33,347 nt of DNA. It comes from Desulfatibacillum sp. Lineage in GTDB: Bacteria > Desulfobacterota > Desulfobacteria > Desulfobacterales > SpSt-501. Of this stretch, positions 8,358 through 15,028 are shown piece by piece. The notes under the pieces were generated by a model. That model worked only from the letters and a program-made list of their open reading frames with translations, had not been told where the DNA came from and made no database searches. The stretch lies in the NCBI GenBank assembly GCA_020725555.1, contig DYEU01000028.1, positions 1 to 33,347 of the forward strand. Direction: 5' to 3'. Position 1 is the stretch's first letter, and every line of letters starts with the position of its first letter. The position numbers and the translations under genes were made by a program.

Positions 8358-9869
8358 ATGACCCGCTTTTCCGGCACCCGCCGATATCTCCTTTCTTGTG
8401 TCTGGTTTCTCGCCGCCCTGGCCGCAGGCCCGGGAGAACCCTTCGCCCAGGCCCCGCCGCCCACAGGGGGCGCGCCGCCCCCCGGGATGCGCAAGGTCGT
8501 CACCGAGAAGGCCGGTTTCGTCGTCTATGTGCCGGAAGGGTGGAAGGCGGTCGAGGGCGCCGAGGAGGACGCCCGCTTCATCTCCGCCTCCGACCCCGCC
8601 GGCCGCCTGGAGGCGGTGCTCGTGATCGGCACCGCACCTTTTCGGGGCGATGCGGTCGGCGCGGCGCGGGTCGTCCTCGAGCGGGCCGGGCGCCGTTACC
8701 CCGATCTGCAGATCGCCAACGCCCGGGTCACCCCCGACCATCGCCGGGTGGTCTTCGACGGCGCCTACTCGCACCCCCAGAAGGGCCGCCGCGAATTCCG
8801 CTTCTGGGTCGGCGTGGACCAGGCCGTCGTGACCTGCTCGCGGGTTGAGACGCCGGCCGGTCGGCTGGACGCCGAAAAGGCGCTGCTCCTGACGGTTCTC
8901 GCCAACATCCGGGTGCTGAAAGGGGCTTTCGACGCCGGCGATGCCGCGCAGGCCCTGCCGCTCGTTTCCTACCGACTGCGTGACGGCTCGGCCTCCTTTC
9001 AGATGCCGCAGGGCTGGAAATGCCAGGACTTCGGCAAAGGCGCCTTCATCGCCAGCGACGCCGGGGACACGTCGAGCTTCTCGGTCGGCGGGGCCGAGGT
9101 CCTCTCCCCGCAGCTGGGGGTGCGGGTCCCGGGGGCGGTGGTGGCCCCCTACATGCCGCCCCACCAGGCCTGGCGGCTTTTGACCGAGCAGACCGGGCTG
9201 GTTTCACGCCTGCAGTTCGAGAAGGTCATCCCGCGGCAGGACATGGTTCAGGAGATGGCTCGCGGCGGCTATACGGCGGGGCCGGTCGCGGTGGAGGAGC
9301 TGATCTACACCTGCGATGTCAAGGGCAGGCGATGCAAGGGCTACACCCTCGGGTTTTCTTTCGGCAGCCGGCTCGGCCACAGCTGGACCTTTCGGCACCT
9401 CACGGTGGGGGCGCCGGTCGACCGCTTCGACCGGATGGTCCCCACCTTTACCGCCATGCTCCAATCCTTCCGCTTCAACGAACAGTGGATGGCGAACTAC
9501 ATCGCCCAGGGCACCCGTCGCCTGCGGGAGCTTCAGCAGCAAACGGCCTCCATGGTCAGCCGCAATGCCGAGGAGATCCGCCGCACGATGCAGGCCGCCT
9601 ACGACGAGCGGCAGCGCAGCATGGACTACATCGACTACCAGCGGACAAACACCATCCGCGGGCAGCAGGATTGGGTTTCCTCCATGGAAGGCGGGACCGT
9701 CTATCGGACCGACCGCTGGGGCACCCGGAACACCACCACCGGCGAATCCTGGGAGGGGCAGCCCTACGACTATGTCCATTTCAAGGGCAAAAACCCCAAA
9801 TACAATGAAGAGATGACCCCGATCGACAGCCGGGCCCTCTGGGAGCGCCACATCCGCAAGCCAAACTAG
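8358..9869 (+). CDS. Secreted protein with duplicated PsbP/DUF1795-like domain
   Basis: This 503-residue protein has a signal peptide (residues 1-31, cleavage near PFAQ) followed by a Pro-rich linker. Two similar modules follow. The first starts near residue 52 (GFVVYVPEGWK, then ARFISASDPAGRLEAV) and the second near 211 (SASFQMPQGWK, then GAFIASDAGDTSSF). That looks like an internal duplication of a small alpha/beta domain of the PsbP or DUF1795 kind. The C-terminal 120 residues are helical then turn-rich, with YRTDRWGTRNTTTGESWEG and FKGKNPKYNEEM. I know this tail only as a recurring segment of secreted bacterial proteins. GGAG at 8347-8350 supports ATG 8358. The TAG stop (9867-9869) overlaps the left end of repeat copy D. 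Function is unknown; the cell envelope or exterior is the likely site. Confidence 0.8.
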   Translation: MTRFSGTRRYLLSCVWFLAALAAGPGEPFAQAPPPTGGAPPPGMRKVVTEKAGFVVYVPEGWKAVEGAEEDARFISASDPAGRLEAVLVIGTAPFRGDAVGAARVVLERAGRRYPDLQIANARVTPDHRRVVFDGAYSHPQKGRREFRFWVGVDQAVVTCSRVETPAGRLDAEKALLLTVLANIRVLKGAFDAGDAAQALPLVSYRLRDGSASFQMPQGWKCQDFGKGAFIASDAGDTSSFSVGGAEVLSPQLGVRVPGAVVAPYMPPHQAWRLLTEQTGLVSRLQFEKVIPRQDMVQEMARGGYTAGPVAVEELIYTCDVKGRRCKGYTLGFSFGSRLGHSWTFRHLTVGAPVDRFDRMVPTFTAMLQSFRFNEQWMANYIAQGTRRLRELQQQTASMVSRNAEEIRRTMQAAYDERQRSMDYIDYQRTNTIRGQQDWVSSMEGGTVYRTDRWGTRNTTTGESWEGQPYDYVHFKGKNPKYNEEMTPIDSRALWERHIRKPN

Positions 9870-9992
9870 AGGGGACGTCCATTCAGATATTCGTTGGAGG
9901 CGCGATTTCGACCCTCCATACGGGCAGCGGCACGTTCTTGGCATGCCTGCAAGGGGGGGGCTATAATGATATAAGAATGGACGTCCCCTCTA
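9867..9992. repeat. Inverted repeat element, copy D, spanning two convergent stop codons
   Basis: The left arm (9867-9889, TAGAGGGGACGTCCATTC...) and right arm (about 9970-9992, complement TAGAGGGGACGTCCATTC...) are inverted repeats around a spacer of about 80 bases that has no gene. The first three bases of each arm are the TAG stop codons of the two convergent genes (9867-9869 plus, 9990-9992 minus). The element therefore fills the whole intergenic space and may also terminate transcription from both sides. Confidence 0.85.
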
Positions 9993-10427
9993 TGCGAGGG
10001 AGGAATTGAAGTAGCGCGGGTCGCCGGTCACTTCGGGGCCGAGCCAGGGGGGGCGGGGGAACTCCTCGTCCGGCCGGGAGAGCTCGATCTCGGCGAGGAC
10101 GAGGCCCGCGTGGCGGCCGTGGAACTCGTCGATCTCCCAGCGGAAGCCCCCGAAGAGGACCACGTGGCGGGTTTTTTCGAGGATCGTGCCCTCGCAGAGA
10201 CGCAGAAGCGCCTCGGCCTCCGCGGCCGGGATCTCGTATTCGAACTCGGCGCGGACCGCCCCGGTGGTGGGCCCCTTGACGGCGAGAAAGGCGCGCTCGC
10301 CGGCGAGGCGCACGCGCACGGTGCGCTCGGGGGCCCGGTTGAGGTAGCCCTGGCGCAGCCGCAGCCCTTCACCGGTGCGCCAGCCGTCCCCCGCCACCAG
10401 GAATTTGCGCTCGATTTCGGTCCCCAT
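9990..10427 (-). CDS. CYTH domain protein (short-chain triphosphatase-like)
   Basis: This 145-residue protein opens with the CYTH signature ExExK (MGTEIERKFL; E4, E6, K8). It continues with the alternating basic and acidic strands that line the triphosphate tunnel (LRLRQGYL, TVRVRL, FLAVKGP, EFEYEIP, WEIDEFHG, LVLAEIEL). Stand-alone bacterial CYTH proteins of this size usually hydrolyse inorganic triphosphate or bind nucleotides with a metal ion. The family end GDPRYFNSSLA is present and is followed directly by a TAG made from repeat copy D, so a few terminal residues may be missing. ATG 10427 is preceded by a GGGGGGAGAG-type site. It is 29 bases downstream of the thioesterase gene and is probably cotranscribed with it. 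Confidence 0.9.
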   Translation of the reverse strand: MGTEIERKFLVAGDGWRTGEGLRLRQGYLNRAPERTVRVRLAGERAFLAVKGPTTGAVRAEFEYEIPAAEAEALLRLCEGTILEKTRHVVLFGGFRWEIDEFHGRHAGLVLAEIELSRPDEEFPRPPWLGPEVTGDPRYFNSSLA

Positions 10428-10456
10428 GGCGGACTCTCCCCCCCTCGCCGCAGGAG

Positions 10457-10909
10457 CTACTCCGGGCGGCGCTTCTTGCCCCCGAGCAGCATGTAGGTCA
10501 CCTGGGCCACGGCGACGAGGGTTCCCGCGTCGTCGAAGAGCTCGACCGCCACCGGGCACAGGGTACGGCCGAACTTGATCACGTGCGCCCGGGCGGTCAC
10601 GTCGGTCAGGCAGGGGGCGAGGAAGCGGATGTTCATGTCGGTCGTCGTGAGCCGGGTGTCGGCGCCGGTGCGCGTGAGGATCGCAAAGCAGGCGATGCTG
10701 TCGGCCACGGTCATGAGAAGCCCCCCGTGGAAGGACTCGTAGATCCCGTCCCAGGCCCGTTTCCGCGGCACCCGGGCCTCACAGCAGCCGTCGGCGAAAT
10801 GAAGGATCTCCATCTGGAGCGTATCCACGATGGGGATGCGCCGGATCCGCTCCAGGAGCTGATCCGGCGGGACCTTCGCCGAAGGCGCCTGGCGGCATTT
10901 CCCTTCCAT
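10457..10909 (-). CDS. PaaI-type hotdog-fold thioesterase
   Basis: This 150-residue protein has the hotdog-fold thioesterase layout. The PaaI signature HGGLLMTVADSIACFA (H61-G62-G63 and the active-site acid D70) is followed by TTDMNIRFLAPCLTDVTARAHVIKFGRTL and a final strand VAVAQVTYMLL. Members hydrolyse acyl-CoA thioesters, often aromatic or medium-chain; the substrate here is unknown. GGGAGGGGG lies about eight bases before ATG 10909. It leads a two-gene unit with the CYTH protein. A TTGACA box at 11006-11011 (minus) offers a promoter about 65 bases upstream of the gene. Confidence 0.9.
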   Translation of the reverse strand: MEGKCRQAPSAKVPPDQLLERIRRIPIVDTLQMEILHFADGCCEARVPRKRAWDGIYESFHGGLLMTVADSIACFAILTRTGADTRLTTTDMNIRFLAPCLTDVTARAHVIKFGRTLCPVAVELFDDAGTLVAVAQVTYMLLGGKKRRPE

Positions 10910-10983
10910 GACCGGAACCCCCTCCCGTTTCGGCGCTCTTGCGCCTCCTTGGCGGGCGGCAACCCTCCCGCCCCGAGTCGGGA

Positions 10984-11011
10984 GCTAAAAGCCCCCTGAC
11001 CGCGATGTCAA
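10984..11011 (-). promoter_or_regulatory. Candidate sigma-70 promoter for thioesterase/CYTH unit
   Basis: A perfect TTGACA on the minus strand (11006-11011) is followed 16 bases later by TTTAGC (10984-10989), a weak -10. The distance to the gene start is about 70 bases. The -35 match is strong; the -10 is uncertain. Confidence 0.4.
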
Positions 11012-11164
11012 GCCTTTTTCCGAAATTGCGGTTTCAACCCCGTTCTTCGGGCAGCCCCTTTCCCGGGCCACGGCCCCGGTGGCCGGCGGCAGCACACATC
11101 ATAGATGCAGGGTCGTGATGCCTAACACGGCATGTATATTGCATTCTTTACAGGCGCCTCGGCC

Positions 11165-11193
11165 TTGACATGCCGGCCCGAGCGGGTTAGGAA
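11165..11193 (+). promoter_or_regulatory. Candidate sigma-70 promoter for the NlpC/P60 gene
   Basis: A perfect TTGACA (11165-11170), a 17-base spacer and TAGGAA (11188-11193, three of six consensus positions). Transcription from here would carry a leader of about 180 bases that includes the hairpin at 11211-11246. Confidence 0.4.
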
Positions 11194-11210
11194 GCGCGAC
11201 GGTTTGCCGC

Positions 11211-11246
11211 CATGCCGGTGCCTCGCGCCGCGGGGTGTGCGGCATG
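11211..11246 (+). other. GC-rich leader hairpin
   Basis: CATGCCG (11211-11217) pairs with CGGCATG (11240-11246). The inner CCTCGC pairs with GCGGGG, allowing one G-T pair, around a tiny loop. It lies in the presumed untranslated leader of the NlpC/P60 gene. No U-tract follows, so it is not an obvious terminator. Confidence 0.45.
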
Positions 11247-11380
11247 CGCCGGCAGCGCAAGCAGCAACACCAGCCCGCCGGAAGGCGGAATCGGCCCTTG
11301 CGGCGGTCGAGGGAAACTACCAAGGAGGGCGGGGCGCAGAAGGCAAGCGCCCGGTCGGTTCGCGACGAGAGGTTCGACCC

Positions 11381-12781
11381 GTGGTTTCACGACGAAACGC
11401 ATCGCCTGACGAACACGCTTCCATAGAAAGTCATCAACCAACCGGCGGCGGCCGTGCCGGGGTCTTCGCGGCGGCCGCCCTTTTCCTGCTGGGCTGGCTC
11501 TGCCCCGTCGCCCACGCGACCCCCTCGCCTCCGGGAAACGCCCCCGAGGCCGGGAAGGCCGCCCCTGCCGTCCAGAAAGCCAAGCCGCCGGCAGCGGCTC
11601 CGGCCAAGGCCGCCGCGGCTTCGCAGAAGCCCGCCGCCGGCAAGAACGGCGCCGGGAACGCCGCCGCCTCCAAGAAAAAGCCGCAACCCTCCCCCCTGGT
11701 ATCCACCAAAACCAAGGCCAAGGCCGAGACCCTGGCCGCAGAGCTCTCCCCCGAGCTGCCCACGAGCCTCGAGCAGGAGATCGGCAAGTTTTTCGGCCTG
11801 CGCTACCGCCTGGGGGGCGAGGGCCGCGAGGGCTTCGATTGCTCGGGGCTGGTCAAGCGGATCTACGAGGACGCCTTCGGCATCCGCATCCCGCGGAGTT
11901 CGATCGAGCTGAGCCGCTTCGACTCCCTGCAGCCGGTTCCGCCCGAGGAGCTCAAGCCCGGGGATCTCGTCTTCTTCGGGCCCAACCGCAAGCGCGTGAA
12001 TCACGTCGGCCTCTACCTCGCGGGCGGCCGCTTTCTCCATGCCGCCCGCTCCGAGGGGGTGACCATCTCCAGCCTCGACGACCAATACTGGAAATCGCGC
12101 TTCATGTTTTCGCGGCGCATGCGCGGGCTGGAGCTCGAGGAGGAGCGCGAGGATCAGGACACGCTCGCCTTCGAGCGGGAGTTGAAAAAGGACGCTTTCC
12201 TTGCGGGGCTGGGGCGGGATGAACTCGAGGTGAGGTTTCTCGAAGGCGGAATCGAGATCAACGACACCCTCGAGCTCCTCCTGAGCGGCTTTTTTTTGAA
12301 CGCCCTGGATGCGAAGGGCCTGCTCCCCGAGTCGGCCTTCGCCGCTGAAAGCGTGCCGCAGGACGGCCTGCGGGCGGGCGAGTCCGGCTTCCGCGTCGGC
12401 GCCTCCATTTCGCTCCTCGAGTGGCTCAAAATCATCCCCTCCATCTTCCAGATCGAAAACGCCCGGGACGACCAGAACCCGCGGCAGCAGCGGATGGGGC
12501 TGGAGACGTGGATGATTCTCCCGGAGTCCCGGGTGGCCGTCTTTCTCGCCGCCCACGCCCGCAATCAGGAGGACCTCCTGCAGCGGCCCCGGGAGATCAA
12601 CCCCGACATGCAGACGGCGGACGTCTCCCTCGGGCTGCACTACCATTTCTCGGACGCCCTGCGCTTTTCCCTGTGGGGGTCGCACGCCTACCGGCCCGAG
12701 CCGGACGAGACCCTCGACGGCGGACGCCGCTCCCCCACGGCGCTAGACGAGCTCTCCATCCAGTTCCGGCTGCAATTCTAG
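11381..12781 (+). CDS. Secreted NlpC/P60 hydrolase with beta-barrel-like C-terminal region
   Basis: With GTG 11381 as start the protein has 466 residues. It has a basic leader with a hydrophobic export segment (about 26-46, ending VAHA) and an Ala/Lys/Pro-rich linker (about 47-115). An NlpC/P60 domain (about 128-247) follows, with the catalytic Cys in FDCSGLVKRIY (C154) and histidines in NHVGLYLAGG (H208) and RFLHAARS (H220). Such enzymes cut gamma-D-glutamyl-diaminopimelate links in peptidoglycan stem peptides. The last 200 residues are unusual: acidic helices, then amphipathic strands (RVAVFLAAHARN, DVSLGLHYHF, LRFSLWGSHAY) ending ELSIQFRLQF. The terminal phenylalanine and alternating pattern resemble an outer-membrane barrel. 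GTG is preferred because GAGAGG sits eight bases before it and no ATG lies near the signal segment, but the start is uncertain. Confidence 0.85.
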   Translation: MVSRRNASPDEHASIESHQPTGGGRAGVFAAAALFLLGWLCPVAHATPSPPGNAPEAGKAAPAVQKAKPPAAAPAKAAAASQKPAAGKNGAGNAAASKKKPQPSPLVSTKTKAKAETLAAELSPELPTSLEQEIGKFFGLRYRLGGEGREGFDCSGLVKRIYEDAFGIRIPRSSIELSRFDSLQPVPPEELKPGDLVFFGPNRKRVNHVGLYLAGGRFLHAARSEGVTISSLDDQYWKSRFMFSRRMRGLELEEEREDQDTLAFERELKKDAFLAGLGRDELEVRFLEGGIEINDTLELLLSGFFLNALDAKGLLPESAFAAESVPQDGLRAGESGFRVGASISLLEWLKIIPSIFQIENARDDQNPRQQRMGLETWMILPESRVAVFLAAHARNQEDLLQRPREINPDMQTADVSLGLHYHFSDALRFSLWGSHAYRPEPDETLDGGRRSPTALDELSIQFRLQF

Positions 12782-12800
12782 CCGGCGCGCGTTGTGCGGC

Positions 12801-13145
12801 TCACCCCGGCGGGCGGGTGTCGCCGACGAGGAAGGGGGTCGAGCGCAGGCCGATGCTCCCCTTGCGCACCCACAGGCGGAACATGGGGATCGTCGCCCCG
12901 TCCATGTCCACCAGGCTGGGGAGCTCTTCCACGTAGGCGATGTCTTTCTTCTCGAACTCGTAGTAGACCGTGTTCGTGCTGTAGGGGTCGACGAGCAGGA
13001 TCACCCGCTCCGCGTCAAACGGGTGTTTGCGCGGGGTGCCGGAGAAGGAGACGCACTCGAGCCTCAGGCTGTGGAGGTCCCGCGGCCGGCGGTAGGTCTG
13101 AACGGGAAAGACATCGGCGGAGGCGAAGGAAGGGTTCTCGGACAT
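12801..13145 (-). CDS. Small conserved protein (sometimes labelled inorganic pyrophosphatase-like)
   Basis: This 114-residue protein has a compact, well-conserved look: RPRDLHSLRLECVSFSGTPRKHPFD, VILLVDPYSTNTVYYEFEKKDIAYVEELPSLV, then VWVRKGSIGLRSTPF-type strands. From memory, close relatives occur across Desulfobacterota and are often annotated as Ppa-type inorganic pyrophosphatase. I do not see the classical pyrophosphatase aspartate motif, so I keep the function open. ATG 13145 is preceded by GAGGAG five bases upstream, which settles the start over the longer frame from 13529. It converges with the NlpC/P60 gene, 19 bases away, and diverges from yhbY. Confidence 0.75.
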   Translation of the reverse strand: MSENPSFASADVFPVQTYRRPRDLHSLRLECVSFSGTPRKHPFDAERVILLVDPYSTNTVYYEFEKKDIAYVEELPSLVDMDGATIPMFRLWVRKGSIGLRSTPFLVGDTRPPG

Positions 13146-13259
13146 CGTCGGCTCCTCGAACGACCCCGGGGGGAATGCCCGTCCCGGGGGGATGCGGCAC
13201 GGACCCCAGGAACGCCGCGCCTCTTGCGGCGCCTGAATGTACACCCGCCGGAGAATCCC

Positions 13260-13568
13260 ATGCAAGCGCTGACCCCCGCGCAGGCCAAACGGCTGCGCGG
13301 TCTCGCCCACGGGCTGCGGCCGGTTCTCTGGATCGGCCGCCGGGGGGCGACCGCCGCCGTGCTTGCGGCCATGGAGGAGGCCCTCCTCGCCCACGAGTTG
13401 ATCAAGGTGCGCCTGCGCGATCTTCCCGACCGCGGCGCGCGGCGCGCCCTTCTTTCCGAGCTGGCGGACCGGACCGGAAGCGCGCTCGCCGGCGCGGTCG
13501 GGCACACCGCCGTCTTCTATCGCCCCCACCCCGACCCGCAGCGCCGCCGCATCGACCCTACGGGGTGA
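13260..13568 (+). CDS. yhbY: YhbY-type RNA-binding protein (CRM domain)
   Basis: This 102-residue single CRM (CRS1-YhbY) domain is the usual length for the family. Diagnostic features are LTPAQAKRLRGLAH, then PVLWIGRRGAT with the GxxG RNA-binding loop, then LLAHELIKVRL and a final strand VGHTAVFYR. E. coli YhbY associates with the precursor of the large ribosomal subunit. ATG 13260 has GGAG about eight bases upstream. Its last 11 bases overlap the 3' end of the convergent mltD-like gene, so the two messages can form a short duplex. Confidence 0.9.
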   Translation: MQALTPAQAKRLRGLAHGLRPVLWIGRRGATAAVLAAMEEALLAHELIKVRLRDLPDRGARRALLSELADRTGSALAGAVGHTAVFYRPHPDPQRRRIDPTG

Positions 13569-14694
13569 GCGCCTCTCCCGGATCGCCTGCGAGCTGCATT
13601 TTCAGCCGCATCCCCGGTCGGATCGGTCTTTTCGGGTCCAGCCGGTTCCAGGACGCGATCTCGGCGACCGAGACCCCGTGCCGCTCGGCGATCGCCGTGA
13701 GCGTGTCCCCCTCCTGCACGGTGTAGAGGACCTCGCGCGGCGCGGGCAGCCGCGCCGCCGCCTCGGCGAGGCGCCGCGCAAAGCCCGCCTCGGCCCCCGC
13801 GGGGAGGCGCAGCCGCTGCGGGCCCGGCGGGAGCTCGAAGCCCCGGATCTCGGGGTTGAGGTCCTTGACGGCCTTCACGTCCGTCCCGGCCGCCCGCGCG
13901 ACGAGCAGGATCGGAACGGCCCGCTTGAGCTCGAATTCGACCACGGCCGCACGCTCGGGGGGGTAGAGATCCTCGGGCTCCAGGCGGAACCCGTAGCGGG
14001 CGGGGTTCTCGAGGAGGATCTTCGCCGCAAGAATGCGGAAGACGTAGCGCTGGGTTTCGAGCGGCAGGTAGAGCCGGTAGAAGTCCCGGGTTTCCTGACG
14101 CGCGATCTCGGCCTGCAGGCCGTTTTCCCCCATGTTGTAGGCCGCGGCGGCAAGCGTCCAGGAATCGAAGAGCTCCCGCAGCTGCTGCAGGTAGGCGAGG
14201 GCCGCCTCGGTCGAACGCGTGAGGTTGCGGCGCTCGTCCTTGCGGCGGTCGACCTGCAGGCCGTAGCGTCTTCCGGTCGGCTCGATGAACTGCCAGAAGC
14301 CCATCGCGCCTTTCGGCGACCCGGCGTGCGGCCGGAGGGCGCTCTCCACGATCGGGATGTACTTGAGGTCGGCGGGAAGCCCGAAGGCGGCGATCGCCTC
14401 CTCGATCGGGGCGAGGTGGCGCGGCCCGCGCTTGATCCAGAGGATCACCTGGTGCGGCTCGGCGAGCATGGCGAGCAGCTCGCGCTCGAGCCGCTCGCGC
14501 GCCTCGGGGTCGTGAAGCGGGGCGGGCTCGCCGCAGAAGTCGACCGGGCCGCGGAAGCGGGCGGCGCGGATCAGTCCCGAAAAATCGAGCCCCGGCGGCT
14601 CCTCCGCCCCCCGCGCCGGAAGGGGGAGCGCCCCGGCCAGGGCGGCCAGGGCGGCGGCGGAGGCGAAGACCCGCAGGGCGACACCGAGCCTCAT
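13558..14694 (-). CDS. mltD: MltD-like lytic transglycosylase with LysM
   Basis: This 378-residue exported enzyme has a signal peptide (1-30). An SLT-type lysozyme domain (about 95-230) contains the catalytic glutamate E117 in KYIPIVESAL and the following PKGAMGFWQFIEPTGRRYGL and AAAAYNMGENGL blocks. One LysM repeat at the C-terminus (about 325-370, YTVQEGDTLTAIAERHGV) binds peptidoglycan. Family members cleave glycan strands to 1,6-anhydro-muropeptides. E. coli MltD has more LysM copies and a lipobox. Here I see only one LysM and no clear lipobox. It is the last gene of a probable five-gene minus-strand run, 14 bases after the GDT1-type gene. Confidence 0.93.
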   Translation of the reverse strand: MRLGVALRVFASAAALAALAGALPLPARGAEEPPGLDFSGLIRAARFRGPVDFCGEPAPLHDPEARERLERELLAMLAEPHQVILWIKRGPRHLAPIEEAIAAFGLPADLKYIPIVESALRPHAGSPKGAMGFWQFIEPTGRRYGLQVDRRKDERRNLTRSTEAALAYLQQLRELFDSWTLAAAAYNMGENGLQAEIARQETRDFYRLYLPLETQRYVFRILAAKILLENPARYGFRLEPEDLYPPERAAVVEFELKRAVPILLVARAAGTDVKAVKDLNPEIRGFELPPGPQRLRLPAGAEAGFARRLAEAAARLPAPREVLYTVQEGDTLTAIAERHGVSVAEIASWNRLDPKRPIRPGMRLKMQLAGDPGEALTP

Positions 14695-14708
14695 GGCCGT
14701 CGGATCCT

Positions 14709-14990
14709 TCAGGCGCGCAGGGCGCTGAACAGGGTCCAGCCGCCCACGGCGAGGAAAAAGACGCCGGCCGCGATCTTGATCGCGGCGGGCGAGACGAAAC
14801 GGCTCACCCCGGCGCCGAGCAGCACGGCGATCAGCGAGCTCAGGACCAGGGCCCCGGCGGCGCCGAGGAAGACCGAGAGCCGCGTGTCTTCGCAGTCGGC
14901 CGAGAAGCAGAAGGTGGCGAGCTGGGTCTTGTCCCCGAGCTCGGCGAGGAAAACGAAGCCGAAGGTGGTCAGCAGAATCTTGAGGTCCAT
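14709..14990 (-). CDS. Half-size TMEM165/GDT1 (UPF0016) family cation transporter
   Basis: This 93-residue membrane protein has three hydrophobic segments and one copy of the family motif E-L-G-D-K-T at E17-T22 (FLAELGDKTQL). Full-size GDT1 and MneA proteins carry two such halves. A single half implies it works as a homodimer or lacks a partner; no second half is adjacent. Known members move manganese or calcium, exchanging it for protons. GAGGAG five bases before ATG 14990 fixes the start, and the longer open frame to 15260 is only overlap with the radical SAM gene. It lies between the radical SAM and MltD genes on the same strand. Confidence 0.88.
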   Translation of the reverse strand: MDLKILLTTFGFVFLAELGDKTQLATFCFSADCEDTRLSVFLGAAGALVLSSLIAVLLGAGVSRFVSPAAIKIAAGVFFLAVGGWTLFSALRA

Positions 14991-15028
14991 GGGCTCCTCG
15001 ATTCGCGCCCCGGAACCGCGGGATGCGG

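Larger units (their letters stand above)
10910..11380. other. Divergent regulatory stretch between thioesterase and NlpC/P60 genes
   Basis: About 470 bases hold no convincing gene. There is one candidate promoter in each direction (minus 10983-11011, plus 11165-11193). A long GC-rich hairpin lies at 11211-11246, and the leader of the NlpC/P60 gene has GAGAGG at 11367-11372. The plus-strand frame open from 11132 is low-complexity before 11381. I compared the leader with c-di-GMP, c-di-AMP and cobalamin riboswitch cores from memory and found no match. Confidence 0.5.

Noticed and set aside
11132-11380. N-terminal extension of the NlpC/P60 gene from ATG 11132
   Set aside because: The added 83 residues are Arg/Ala-rich without motif, cross a promoter-like TTGACA, and put the signal peptide too far inside. 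GTG 11381 with GAGAGG fits better.
11280-11380. Possible c-di-GMP, c-di-AMP or cobalamin riboswitch
   Set aside because: GGGAAAC and GGCGCAGAAGGC recall parts of known cores, but the required conserved segments and spacing are missing.
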